Assembly (NCBI RefSeq): GCF_900172255.1
Contig: NZ_FWFU01000001.1
Location: 186,001 to 250,000, forward strand
Direction: 5' to 3'
Source of the DNA: Roseovarius halotolerans
Lineage (GTDB): Bacteria > Pseudomonadota > Alphaproteobacteria > Rhodobacterales > Rhodobacteraceae
DNA length: 64,000 nucleotides
The notes beneath the pieces were generated by a model. That model had not been told where the DNA came from, made no database searches, and saw only the letters and a program-made list of their open reading frames with translations. A program made the translations under genes and the position numbers. Below, one piece after another: positions 52,093 to 60,722 of the stretch (position 1 is the first letter of the stretch; the number at the start of each line of letters is the position of its first letter).

Positions 52093-53655
52093 ATGGCAGA
52101 GCCGGTGAAACGCAGAAAACGCAGCGGCGGGCGCGCTGGCAACGCACAGCGCCGTGGCGTCGCCGTGATCGAGCAGATGCCCTGGAACCCGCCGGTCAAT
52201 ACCGACCGGCCGGTCGAACCGCTCGACGCGGACGGGATCGCGGCCATCCATGACGGCGCGATGCGTATCCTCGAAGAGATCGGTATCGCGTTTCTCAATC
52301 CCGAGGCGCTCGAGATCCTGCGCGCTTCGGGGGGCTGCGACATCGAGGGTGAGACGGTCCGCATGGGGCGCGATTTCGTGATGGAGATGATTGCCAAGGC
52401 GCCGCGCCAGTGGACGATCACGCCGCGCAATCCCGAAAGGCAACTCACCATCGGCGGGCGCAACATGGTGTTCGGCAATGTCTCCTCGCCGCCCAATTAC
52501 TGGGACATGTCGCTTGGGCGCAAGGTGCCGGGCAATCGCGAGATGTGCCAAACACTGCTGAAGCTCAGCCAGTATTTCAACTGCATCCATTTCATCGGCG
52601 GCTACCCTGTCGAGCCTCAGGACATCCATGCCAGCGTGCGGCATCTCGATGTGCTCTATGACAAACTGACGCTGACCGACAAGGTCGCCCATGCCTATTG
52701 CCTCGGGCCCGAGAGGGTCGAGGACGTGATGGAAATGGTGCGCATCGCGGGCGGGCTCAGTCATGAGGCGTTCGAGGCATCGCCGCATATGTATACCAAC
52801 ATCAATTCGACCTCGCCGCTCAAGCATGACTACCCGATGCTGGACGGCTGGATGCGCGTCGCGCGGCGCAACCAGGGGCTGGTGGTCACCCCCTTCACGC
52901 TGGCCGGGGCGATGGCGCCGGTGACGATGGCGGGGGCGGTGGCGCAGAGCCTGGCGGAGGGGCTTTGCGCGGTGGTGCTGGCGCAGTTGATCCGCCCCGG
53001 CGCGGCCTGCGCGATCGGGACCTTCACCTCGAATGTCGACATGAAATCGGGCGCGCCCGCCTTTGGCACGCCGGAATACATGCGCGCCACGCAGATGACC
53101 GGGCAACTGGCCCGCTTCTATGGCCTGCCGATGCGCGCGAGCGGCGTCTGTGCGGCGAACGTGCCTGACGGGCAGGCCATGTGGGAGACCTCGAACAGCC
53201 TCTGGTCAGGGGTGCAGGCGGGCGCCAACATGATCTATCACGCCGCTGGCTGGCTGGAGGGCGGGCTGATCGCGAGCCCAGAGAAATTCATCATGGATTG
53301 CGAAATAATACAGCATATTCAAAGATATATGGATCCGGCCCTCACCGCGACCGGACCCGACGAGATTGCCTTTGATGCAGTGCGCGAGGTGGGCGATCAG
53401 GGGCATTTCTTCGGCATCCAGCATACCCAGGACCGCTACACCACCGCCTTCTACCAGCCCTTCCTGAGCGACTGGCGCAACTACGAGGCCTGGGAGGCCG
53501 CGGGCGGTGTCTGGACGGCTCAGAGGGCGCATCAGATCGGCCAGGACATCATCGAGAGCTATGAACCGCCGCCGATGGATGAGAGCCTGCGCGAGGAACT
53601 TGCGGGTTTTGTCGAGCGGCGCAAATCCGAGGGCGGCGCGCCGACCGATTTCTGA
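52093..53655 (+). CDS. Trimethylamine methyltransferase (MttB) superfamily protein, non-pyrrolysine
   Basis: A 520-aa corrinoid methyltransferase-like protein. The family features are an N-terminal helix LDADGIAAIHDGAMRILEEI, the PFTLAGAMAPVTMAGAVAQS strand and a TIM-barrel body. There is no in-frame TAG codon, so it belongs to the non-pyrrolysine MttB group, which includes MtgB demethylating glycine betaine. No corrinoid protein or reactivase gene is near. GGAGG precedes the ATG at 52093. Confidence 0.88.
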   Translation: MAEPVKRRKRSGGRAGNAQRRGVAVIEQMPWNPPVNTDRPVEPLDADGIAAIHDGAMRILEEIGIAFLNPEALEILRASGGCDIEGETVRMGRDFVMEMIAKAPRQWTITPRNPERQLTIGGRNMVFGNVSSPPNYWDMSLGRKVPGNREMCQTLLKLSQYFNCIHFIGGYPVEPQDIHASVRHLDVLYDKLTLTDKVAHAYCLGPERVEDVMEMVRIAGGLSHEAFEASPHMYTNINSTSPLKHDYPMLDGWMRVARRNQGLVVTPFTLAGAMAPVTMAGAVAQSLAEGLCAVVLAQLIRPGAACAIGTFTSNVDMKSGAPAFGTPEYMRATQMTGQLARFYGLPMRASGVCAANVPDGQAMWETSNSLWSGVQAGANMIYHAAGWLEGGLIASPEKFIMDCEIIQHIQRYMDPALTATGPDEIAFDAVREVGDQGHFFGIQHTQDRYTTAFYQPFLSDWRNYEAWEAAGGVWTAQRAHQIGQDIIESYEPPPMDESLREELAGFVERRKSEGGAPTDF

Positions 53656-53670
53656 GGCAGCATCACTTCG

Positions 53671-53703
53671 GTATCGCGTCGGTATGACGTCGGTATCGTG
53701 TCG
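53671..53703. repeat. 11-bp tandem repeat, copy 2
   Basis: Three 11-bp units: GTATCGCGTCG, GTATGACGTCG and GTATCGTGTCG, directly after the methyltransferase stop codon. Related to the array at 6855. Confidence 0.7.
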
Positions 53704-53740
53704 GGCTTCATCTTGCCGGAAGTACTCCAGAGGAGTCGCC
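53701..53740 (-). repeat. Dispersed intergenic repeat, copy C
   Basis: Read on the minus strand it gives GGCGACTCCTCTGGAGTACT then TCCGGCAAGATGAAGCCCG, similar to copies A and B. As at 6855-7014, it adjoins an 11-bp tandem array, here in reverse orientation. Confidence 0.6.
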
Positions 53741-53779
53741 GCTTGCGGCGACGGGGGCAGCGCCCCCGCCGTTCACTTT

Positions 53780-54523
53780 TCAGTCGTCCGGCGCGTCCAG
53801 CCAGCGGCGGCAGATCTGGTCGATGGCGGCGTAGAGCAGCAGGGTGAAGACCGCCAGCGCGATGGTGGTGGCGAACATAAGGTCCACCTTCACCCGGCCA
53901 AGCGCCAGCAGGATGAGATAGCCAAGCCCGCGCGATGCGCCGACCCATTCGCTGATGATGACCCCGATGGGCGCATAGACCGCCGCCAGCCGCAGCCCCG
54001 AGGCCAGCCCCGGCAATGCGGCGGGAATGCGGATATGCCACATCACCCGCGCCGGGCGCGCGCCCATGACGCGGGCAAGGTCGAGCCACGCGCCCGGCGT
54101 GCGCATCAGCGCATCGAAGAAAGCCGACGTGACCGGGAAGTAGATGATGAGCAGCGCCATCATCACCTTGGGCCAGATCCCGTAGCCCAGCCACAGCGTC
54201 AGGATCGGCGCCAGAACGAAAACCGGGATCGCCTGGCTGAATACCATCATTGGGCGCAGCAGTGCCTGCGCCAGTGGCGACGCCGCAAGCCCGATTGCGG
54301 AAACCGCCCCGAGCACCGCGCCAAGGGCAAGCCCGATCAGGATCTCGCCAATCGTGTAGATCGAGTGATGCGCGATCTGTTCGCGCGCCGACCAGAGCGT
54401 CGCCGCCACATCCAGCGGCGGGGGCAGGATATAGGATGGCGGTGCCGCCAGCATCACCACGCCTTGCCAGAGCAGGATGCCCAGACAGGCCGAGGCCAGG
54501 ATCGAGGGCCAGCCCTTCATCAT
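53780..54523 (-). CDS. thiX: ABC transporter permease for thiamin precursor (ThiX-type)
   Basis: A 247-aa membrane subunit of the SsuC/TauC/ThiX type with about six helices. The EAA loop appears as ARVMGARPARVMWHIRIPAALPGL (split: ARVMGARPARVMWH, then IRIPAALPGL). It pairs with the ATPase and the ThiY-like binding protein of the same operon. Its start overlaps the preceding gene by 4 bp (ATGA). It is the last gene of a five-gene unit behind a TPP riboswitch. Confidence 0.88.
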   Translation of the reverse strand: MMKGWPSILASACLGILLWQGVVMLAAPPSYILPPPLDVAATLWSAREQIAHHSIYTIGEILIGLALGAVLGAVSAIGLAASPLAQALLRPMMVFSQAIPVFVLAPILTLWLGYGIWPKVMMALLIIYFPVTSAFFDALMRTPGAWLDLARVMGARPARVMWHIRIPAALPGLASGLRLAAVYAPIGVIISEWVGASRGLGYLILLALGRVKVDLMFATTIALAVFTLLLYAAIDQICRRWLDAPDD

Positions 54524-55191
54524 CCGCTGAACCCGTCCTGCGCGGCGTCAAAGAAGCGTCGCTCGAGCGCGACGGCATGGGTAAAGGTGGCTTCGACCGC
54601 GCGGTGCGCGTCATCGTCGAGTCCCTGCCATGCGCTGTCGAGCTGATCGCGCAGATACGCCACCACGCCTTCAAAGCCCGCGCCGGTATGCAGTTCGATC
54701 CACTCGCCGAACCAGAAGGGCAGAGTCTGCGGATGGTCCGCGAAAGGCGAGGCCCAGTCGAGATAGCTCCATTCCGCCACGACCAGAACCGCCAGCATCT
54801 GTTCATAGCGCCCCGATGCGGCGGCGCGGGCCATCAGTTCCTGAAATTCCGCCGTGACGGGCGCCGCCTTGGCCGGGGTTTCCGGATCGCCGCCAAGCGC
54901 CTTGATCGCGCGCAGGAAATAGGTGTTCTCGGGGCCTGAGATGAGGCCGAGGAACTGTGCCGCCGGGATCGCGTCGGGGAGGCTCGGGGCGTGGACGACC
55001 GCCGAGGCCAGAAGGCGCACGAAACCATCGATGAAAAGATGGTCCTGTCGCAGATAGGCCAGCATCCGGTCATGGCCAAGCGTGCCATCGGCCAGCGCCG
55101 TGGTGAAGGGGTGGCGCGTGGCCGCCTGCCAGTCCTGAAGGGCCAGCGATTTCAGGTGTTCCGTCGGGCGCATCGGTGGCTCCTTCGTCAT
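54520..55191 (-). CDS. TenA-family protein, Glu type (TenA_E)
   Basis: A 223-aa TenA-fold protein. Aligned with classical TenA, the catalytic Cys is replaced: VVAEWSYLDWA has Ala at the Cys position and Glu at the next residue (about 140), the signature of the TenA_E group. Plant TenA_E proteins hydrolyse formyl-amino-HMP and amino-HMP during pyrimidine salvage. Its operon context, with a Cys-type TenA and a precursor transporter, supports the same role. The start at 55191 overlaps the ATPase stop (ATGA). Confidence 0.85.
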   Translation of the reverse strand: MTKEPPMRPTEHLKSLALQDWQAATRHPFTTALADGTLGHDRMLAYLRQDHLFIDGFVRLLASAVVHAPSLPDAIPAAQFLGLISGPENTYFLRAIKALGGDPETPAKAAPVTAEFQELMARAAASGRYEQMLAVLVVAEWSYLDWASPFADHPQTLPFWFGEWIELHTGAGFEGVVAYLRDQLDSAWQGLDDDAHRAVEATFTHAVALERRFFDAAQDGFSG

Positions 55192-55913
55192 GTCTGGCTG
55201 TCGCGCAGGCGGATCAGAAGATCGGCCTGCGCGCGTAATGTGTCTGGGTCGTTCTCGGGGCGCGGTGCAGGGCCAGGCGGGGGCGTCACCGGCGTCAGCC
55301 CGTCGGGTTCCATGATCAGGATCGCATCGCCCAGCCGCGCGGCTTCGGCCGGGTCGTGTGTGACCATCAGCACGGTGCGCCCGCACAGGAGTTCGCAGGC
55401 AAGATCCTGCATCTGCGAGCGCGTGCGCGCATCGAGCGCCGAGAAGGGTTCATCAAGCAGCACGAAGGCGCGGTCTTCCATCAGCGTGCGCGCCAGCGCG
55501 ACTCGCTGGCGTTGCCCGCCCGACAGCGCATGGGGGCGTTTATGCACGTGATCGGAGAGCCCGACACGATCCAGAACATCACGGGCGCGGGCGCGGTCAG
55601 GGTTTTCTCCGCGCAGGCGCGCGCCAAGCAGCGTGTTGTCCATCACATCGAGCCAGGGCATCAGCAGGTCGGTCTGCGCCATCAGGGCGATGCGCCCCTC
55701 GAGCGCCAGACCGTCACTGGCCGCGATGGTGCCGTCAAAGCTCGTCACCTCGTCAACGCCGGTGATGAGGCGCAAGAGCGTCGTCTTGCCCACGCCTGAC
55801 GGTCCCAGGAGGCAGGTCCACTGGCCAGCCCCCACCCTGAGGGACAGCGGCCCGAACACGGGCGTCGCACCGATCCGGGCCGCGCCCGAAATATGCAGCG
55901 CCGGGGCGTTCAC
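55188..55913 (-). CDS. thiZ: ABC transporter ATP-binding protein (ThiZ-type)
   Basis: A 241-aa ATPase. Walker A GPSGVGKTTL, signature HALSGGQRQR, Walker B AFVLLDEPFSALD and the switch His in LMVTHDPAEA are all present. It energises uptake of a thiamin pyrimidine precursor with ThiX and ThiY. It overlaps both neighbours by 4 bp. Confidence 0.92.
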   Translation of the reverse strand: MNAPALHISGAARIGATPVFGPLSLRVGAGQWTCLLGPSGVGKTTLLRLITGVDEVTSFDGTIAASDGLALEGRIALMAQTDLLMPWLDVMDNTLLGARLRGENPDRARARDVLDRVGLSDHVHKRPHALSGGQRQRVALARTLMEDRAFVLLDEPFSALDARTRSQMQDLACELLCGRTVLMVTHDPAEAARLGDAILIMEPDGLTPVTPPPGPAPRPENDPDTLRAQADLLIRLRDSQT

Positions 55914-56584
55914 CCCTCGAACCCCATGTCCCAGAACCCCACCTCGAGCCGGGTCGCGGTGGTGAAGCGGGCCGACAGATGCGCCCAGCGGGGGCTGTCC
56001 TGGGCTGCGGGGCCAAGGCGGCGGGCAATCGCGGAGTCGATCAGCCCGCCGACATCGTGGCAGACCTGCTGGTAATCTTCGCCCGCATAGGTGGCGATCC
56101 AGTCGGCATAGGTGTCGGAGGTGGCCTCATGCGAGAGGCGCGCGCCGATCTCGCCATAGCCCAGCACGCAGGGCGCCAGTGCCGCGAGCAGATCGAGAAA
56201 ATCGCCCGAATGGCCGGCATCCAGGACATAGCGCGTATAGGCGATGTTCTGGGTCTTTTCCTCGGCCTCGGAAAGCGCGTCCTCGCTTATGCCCGCTTCG
56301 GCGCAGATGCGGATATGGAGCGCCATTTCGTCGTTGATCAGCGCGTTCACCGTGCCTGCCGCAAGGCGCATTTCATCCACCGTGTCGGCCTTGGTGACCG
56401 CCAGCGCCCAGGCGCGCGAGAAGTGGATCAGGAAAATGTAATCCTGCACCAGGTAATCCAGGAAGGCTGCGCGCGGCAGGCTGCCGTCGCGCAGACCCTC
56501 GACGAAGGCGTGGCGCGTATAGGCGTGCCAGTGATCGCCCGCCGCCGCGCGCCAGGCCGGGAAGGTTTCGCCATATCGGGTCAT
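55910..56584 (-). CDS. tenA: Aminopyrimidine aminohydrolase / thiaminase II, Cys type
   Basis: A 224-aa TenA with the catalytic Cys at residue 139 in ALAPCVLGYGEIG, plus the conserved DYLVQDY and the C-terminal E/Y region. It hydrolyses 4-amino-5-aminomethyl-2-methylpyrimidine to HMP for thiamin salvage. It starts the enzymatic part of the thi operon, after ThiY with a 4-bp overlap. Confidence 0.93.
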   Translation of the reverse strand: MTRYGETFPAWRAAAGDHWHAYTRHAFVEGLRDGSLPRAAFLDYLVQDYIFLIHFSRAWALAVTKADTVDEMRLAAGTVNALINDEMALHIRICAEAGISEDALSEAEEKTQNIAYTRYVLDAGHSGDFLDLLAALAPCVLGYGEIGARLSHEATSDTYADWIATYAGEDYQQVCHDVGGLIDSAIARRLGPAAQDSPRWAHLSARFTTATRLEVGFWDMGFEG

Positions 56585-57519
56585 TGCGCCGCCGGGTCGA
56601 TGGCCAGCGTCTCGACAGGCTGGGCCGCGTCGATCAGACCGGCCTGTTGAAGGAAGGTGCTGAAGGCGCGGTAACGGCCGTGATCGAGCGCCGAGGGGCG
56701 CAGCGCGAAGCGCGGGATCGTGTCGGCCCAGGCCATTTCATTTAGGTCGTCCTGAAGGTCCGCCGAGGTGGCCGAGAAGATTTCCCAGCTTTCCTGAGGG
56801 TGGTTCACGATGAATTGCGTGGCGCGTTCGGTGGCCCTCAGGAACCGCTGGATCAGCGCCATGTCGGCGGTTTCGGGATTGGCGACGTAGATCAGTTCGT
56901 CATAGGAGGGCACGCCCATTTCCTCGAGGAACATGCAGCGGCCTTCCACGCCTTCGATCTTCATCTGGTTGAGTTCAAAGTTGCGATAGGCCCCGAGCAC
57001 CGCGTCGACCTGCCCTGACATGAGCGAGGGTGAGAGCGACCAGTTGACGTTGACGAGATCGACATCGTCCAGCGCCAGCCCGGCATCCGAGAGGATGGCA
57101 CCAAGCAGCGCCTCTTCGACGCCCGCGACCGAGAAACCCACCTTGCGGCTCTTGAGGTCGGAGACGGATTTGATCGGGCCGTCCTCGAGCACGAGAAGGC
57201 AGTTGAGGGGGCTGGCGACCAGCGTGCCGACGCGCTTGAGGGGCAGGCCTTCGGCGACCTGAAGGTGCAATTGCGGCTGATAGGAAATGGCAAGGTCGGC
57301 CTTGCCCGCTGCGGCCATCTTGGGCGGTGCGGCAGGATCGGCGGGGGCGATCACCTCGACGTCGAGATTCTCGTCGGCGAAATAGCCCTGTTCCTGGGCC
57401 ACGATGACCGGGCCGTGATTGGGGTTCACGAACCAATCGAGGACAAGCGTCATCCTGTCCTGGGCGAGGGCAGGGGCGGCGATGAACATGGCGGCGGCAA
57501 GGGCGGCAAGGCGGGTCAT
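56581..57519 (-). CDS. thiY: Thiamin-precursor-binding protein (ThiY, NMT1/THI5-like)
   Basis: A 312-aa periplasmic protein with a signal peptide (RLAALAAAMFIAAPALA). The NMT1/THI5-like domain begins LVLDWFVNPNHGPVIVAQEQ; ThiY binds formyl-aminopyrimidine for transport. It is the first gene after the TPP riboswitch. GGAAGAG lies 7 nt before the ATG and can pair with an upstream CTCTTCC. Confidence 0.92.
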   Translation of the reverse strand: MTRLAALAAAMFIAAPALAQDRMTLVLDWFVNPNHGPVIVAQEQGYFADENLDVEVIAPADPAAPPKMAAAGKADLAISYQPQLHLQVAEGLPLKRVGTLVASPLNCLLVLEDGPIKSVSDLKSRKVGFSVAGVEEALLGAILSDAGLALDDVDLVNVNWSLSPSLMSGQVDAVLGAYRNFELNQMKIEGVEGRCMFLEEMGVPSYDELIYVANPETADMALIQRFLRATERATQFIVNHPQESWEIFSATSADLQDDLNEMAWADTIPRFALRPSALDHGRYRAFSTFLQQAGLIDAAQPVETLAIDPAAQ

Positions 57520-57526
57520 GGGCTCT

Positions 57527-57564
57527 CTCTTCCATTCTCGTTCCGGGTTGGGCAGAGGGAAGAG
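57527..57564 (-). promoter_or_regulatory. Putative SD-sequestering hairpin downstream of the TPP riboswitch
   Basis: On the minus strand, CTCTTCC (57564-57558) is complementary to GGAAGAG (57533-57527), the thiY Shine-Dalgarno sequence 7 nt from the ATG. It could be the translational expression platform of the riboswitch. Confidence 0.45.
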
Positions 57565-57591
57565 CGGGGCGCGCGATGCGTCTGCTGTGCT

Positions 57592-57678
57592 CCGTTCCCT
57601 CCGCCGGTATTGACCGGATCAGGTTCGATGGGTTGGTCACAGACCTCTCAGCCCTGGTTGTCCAGGGCACCCCAACGG
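57592..57678 (-). ncRNA. TPP riboswitch (THI element)
   Basis: The minus strand carries the conserved thi-box core: GGGCTGAGAGG in the pyrimidine-sensing arm, ACCCATCGAACCTGATCCGG and the GCGGAGGGAA closing segment. Outer helix P1 is CCGTT/AACGG. It lies 72 nt upstream of thiY and controls the thiY-tenA-thiZ-TenA_E-thiX operon: TPP binding shuts expression off. Confidence 0.95.
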
Positions 57679-57818
57679 ATGACCTTGGTGTATCAAGCCA
57701 GCCGCGACAGGGCAAGCGGTCGACGCGGCGGCGGGGAAAATCGCGACAATTGAAGGCGTTGAGGCCGTGTTAACGGGTTCTTCCGCATGCTGGGCGCGGT
57801 TGGAGAGTGGAGGCCGTG

Positions 57819-58418
57819 ATGCATTGGCTTGTCAACCGCTCGGTCGAGCGGTTCGTACGCGATACATATGGGCGCGAGACGTGGGTGGAGGTTGCGCGCC
57901 TGCTTGACCCCGATATCGATGCGTTCGACGCGATGCAGGGCTTTGACGCCAGCGTGACGCATCATCTGATGGCAGTGGTGGCGAAAATCCTTGAACGCCC
58001 CGCGCGCGCCATCGAGGAGGATATAGGCACCTACCTTGTGACCCATCCCCATAATGCACCAGTGCGCCGCCTGCTGCGCTTTGGCGGCGACAGTTTCGAG
58101 GACTTCCTGCATTCGCTGGAGGATCTGCCTGACCGGGCGCATCTGGCGCTGCCGGGGCTCGATCTGCCGCGTCTTGAGGTGATTGCCTGCCGGGGGAGCG
58201 TGTTCACCCTCGCGGTGACGCCGACCGGCCCCGATTCGGTGTGTTTCGGCAGCGCCTTCATGGGGCTGCTGCGGGCGATGGCGGATGATTACGGTGCGCT
58301 GGTCACGCTGGAGCACAAGGGACAGGACGGGGCGCGCGAGCTGATCGAGGTCGAGCTGCTGGCGCAGGACCACGGCGAGGCGCGCGCATTTGCGCTTGGC
58401 GCAGGGGCGGGGCAATGA
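57819..58418 (+). CDS. H-NOX (HNOB) domain protein with degenerate heme site
   Basis: A 199-aa protein, the size of a stand-alone H-NOX. The N-terminal HWLVNRSVERFVRDTYG is typical. At the position of the proximal heme His, the usual LDNLH motif reads LEDLP (Pro104), with a nearby His108; the YxSxR propionate-binding motif reads FxSxF (143-147). It may not bind heme in the canonical way. GGAGG is 5 nt before the ATG at 57819. It overlaps the cyclase gene by 4 bp. Confidence 0.85.
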   Translation: MHWLVNRSVERFVRDTYGRETWVEVARLLDPDIDAFDAMQGFDASVTHHLMAVVAKILERPARAIEEDIGTYLVTHPHNAPVRRLLRFGGDSFEDFLHSLEDLPDRAHLALPGLDLPRLEVIACRGSVFTLAVTPTGPDSVCFGSAFMGLLRAMADDYGALVTLEHKGQDGARELIEVELLAQDHGEARAFALGAGAGQ

Positions 58419-59461
58419 GCGCGATTTTCGACACGCTTTGCCCGATGCATGCCCGCCTTGGCGCCCATGGCCATATCGTCCATGCCGGGCCGACATTGCA
58501 GCGCATCCACCCGGAGGGCGACCTGCGCGGGCGCCGGTTTCTGGAGCTGTTCGAGATGCGTCGCCCGGTGACCGGACAATCGATGGAGGCATTGCGCGCG
58601 GCCGCGGGCCTGCCCCTGCGGCTGCGGCTGCGCCAGCCTCCGGGACTGGCGCTCAAGGGGGTCCTGGTGGCGCTCGGGCCGGATTCGGCGGTTGGCCCTG
58701 AGGGCGGGGCATTGGTGAACCTGTCCTTCGCGATCGCGTTGCCGGACGCGGTGCGCGCCTTCGATCTGACTCGTGCCGATTTCGCGGCGACCGATCTGGC
58801 GGTCGAGATGCTCTATCTGATCGAGGCCAAGACGATGACGATGGAGGCCCTGCACAAGGCGAACCTTCGCTTGCAGGGGGGCAAGACCGAGGCCGAGGCA
58901 AAGGCATTCACCGATACGCTGACGGGGCTGGGCAACCGGCGCCTGCTGGACCGCGTCACCAGCCGAATGATCGCGGGCGAGCGCGATTTCGCGCTGATGA
59001 GCCTCGATCTCGATTTCTTCAAGGCAGTCAATGACAGTCTGGGCCATGCAGCGGGCGATCATGTGCTGCGCGCCGCCGCTCAGGCGATGCTGGAGGAGAC
59101 CCGCAGCGACGACACCGTGCTGCGCTTTGGCGGGGATGAATTCATGCTGATCCTGGCCGGGATGACACGCCGTGCCGAGGTTGATGAATTCGCACGCCGC
59201 CTGATCGCCCGGCTGGAGGTGCCGATCGTCTATGAAGGCGAGACCTGCCGCATCTCGGCCAGTATCGGCGCGGTGTTGAGCAGGGATAGCGACGCGCCCG
59301 ATATAGACGCCATGATGGCCAAGGCCGACGCGGCGCTGTACGCCGCAAAGCAAAGCGGTCGTGGGCGTCATGTGCTTTATGATCCGAAGACTCCGCCGGT
59401 CATGCAAGCCAAAGCCACGCAGCGGCGCGCCGATACCAGCCCGGCCGGCCCGCCGCCTTGA
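58415..59461 (+). CDS. Diguanylate cyclase with HNOBA-like input domain
   Basis: A 348-aa protein. Residues 1 to about 150 resemble the H-NOX-associated (HNOBA) PAS-like domain; a helical linker follows (EMLYLIEAKTMTMEAL). The C-terminal GGDEF domain has RFGGDEF, DLDFFKAVND and an I-site RSDD, so it should synthesise c-di-GMP and be feedback-inhibited. It is translationally coupled to the H-NOX gene; the pair resembles known H-NOX/cyclase signalling units. Confidence 0.88.
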   Translation: MSAIFDTLCPMHARLGAHGHIVHAGPTLQRIHPEGDLRGRRFLELFEMRRPVTGQSMEALRAAAGLPLRLRLRQPPGLALKGVLVALGPDSAVGPEGGALVNLSFAIALPDAVRAFDLTRADFAATDLAVEMLYLIEAKTMTMEALHKANLRLQGGKTEAEAKAFTDTLTGLGNRRLLDRVTSRMIAGERDFALMSLDLDFFKAVNDSLGHAAGDHVLRAAAQAMLEETRSDDTVLRFGGDEFMLILAGMTRRAEVDEFARRLIARLEVPIVYEGETCRISASIGAVLSRDSDAPDIDAMMAKADAALYAAKQSGRGRHVLYDPKTPPVMQAKATQRRADTSPAGPPP

Positions 59462-59471
59462 GAGCGGTGGC

Positions 59472-60722
59472 TCAGCCCGGTTGCGCCGCGAGCGGGAAGC
59501 GCAGGTCAAGCGCGAGGCGGCCCGATCCGGCGCGCTGCGATACGGTGATGTCCATCGCCTTGGCCAACGCCTCGATGATCGACAGGCCAAGCCCCTGACC
59601 GGTCGACCCGGAGCCGCGCGCGAAGCGCGCTGCGGGAAGCGCGTGGGTATCGGTGGGGTTTTCGATGCTCAGCTGCCCATTGGCCGACAGACGCAAGCGC
59701 ACCTCGCCGGTGCCGTGCTCGACGGCGTTTTCCAGAATGTTGCGCAGCAGGATCGCCAGCGCATCGGCATCGGCGCAAATCATGAGGGATTCAACGTCGC
59801 CATCGTCAAAGCGGATCGGATGCGGGCTGAGGGGGCGGATTTCGTCGATCAGCAGGCGCAGCACGCGCACGAGGTCCGTCGGACCGCGCCCGATGGCTAC
59901 GCCCGCATCGAGGCGGGCAAGCTGCAGCAGCCGCTCGACCCGGCGGGTGAGCGCGTCGATCATCGGCAAGGTGGCGGTGGCGTCGGAATCGTCAGACACC
60001 TCCAGCCGCCCGCGGATGGCGGCCAGGGGCGTGCGCAGTTCATGGGCGGCATTGGCGACAAAATCGCGTTCGGCGCGGCGGACCGACTCGATCCGGGCAA
60101 GATAACCGTCAAAAGCGGAAGCCAGCGGTAGCAGTTCTTCAGGCAGGCCCTCTGCGCGGATCGGGGTGTCATCGTCGGGCCGCCGACCGCCCACTTGCCG
60201 CGCCAGCGCCGTAACGGGGGCCGTTGTTTCGGCCACGGTCCGGCCCAGCCCCCAGAGGAGCAGGCCCACCAGGGGAAGCGCCAGCACCAGGAGGGCCGAG
60301 GCGGCCTCGAGCATTTCCTCGCGCCGCCATGCCTTGGATTGGGCGGCCTCGATCGCGACTCCTTCGGTGGTCTTGCGCAGGATGCGCCAGCCTTGCAGAT
60401 CGTGAAAGCCATCGGCAGGCACCGGCGGCCAGGGGGCTGGGGTCATTGTGCCATCGGCGGGCATGATGCGCAGGATGCGTTCGCCGTCATTGGTTTCGAC
60501 GCCAATATTGCGGGCGATCACGGGGCGCTGCACCGCGTCTAGGTAGAGCGCCGTCGTCTCGACAAGCGCATGCAGTTCTTCATCGAACATTTCGTTGATT
60601 TCGTGGTCAAGCACCAGCGTCGCAAGCACGATGGTCAGAAGCCAGCCGCCGATCACGAGCCCAAGCACCCGCCCGGTCAGGCGCCGCTTGAGCGACCAGG
60701 AGGGCGTGCCGGGGCGGCTCAT
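59472..60722 (-). CDS. Two-component sensor histidine kinase
   Basis: A 416-aa membrane kinase: helices at about 21-43 and 150-175 flank a periplasmic domain of about 105 residues, then a HAMP-like linker, the H-box FVANAAHELRTPLA, the N-box LRNILENAVEHG, and the G-box GQGLGLSI. It overlaps the response regulator stop by 4 bp. The periplasmic acidic residues might sense cations, as in PmrB/QseC. Confidence 0.92.
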   Translation of the reverse strand: MSRPGTPSWSLKRRLTGRVLGLVIGGWLLTIVLATLVLDHEINEMFDEELHALVETTALYLDAVQRPVIARNIGVETNDGERILRIMPADGTMTPAPWPPVPADGFHDLQGWRILRKTTEGVAIEAAQSKAWRREEMLEAASALLVLALPLVGLLLWGLGRTVAETTAPVTALARQVGGRRPDDDTPIRAEGLPEELLPLASAFDGYLARIESVRRAERDFVANAAHELRTPLAAIRGRLEVSDDSDATATLPMIDALTRRVERLLQLARLDAGVAIGRGPTDLVRVLRLLIDEIRPLSPHPIRFDDGDVESLMICADADALAILLRNILENAVEHGTGEVRLRLSANGQLSIENPTDTHALPAARFARGSGSTGQGLGLSIIEALAKAMDITVSQRAGSGRLALDLRFPLAAQPG

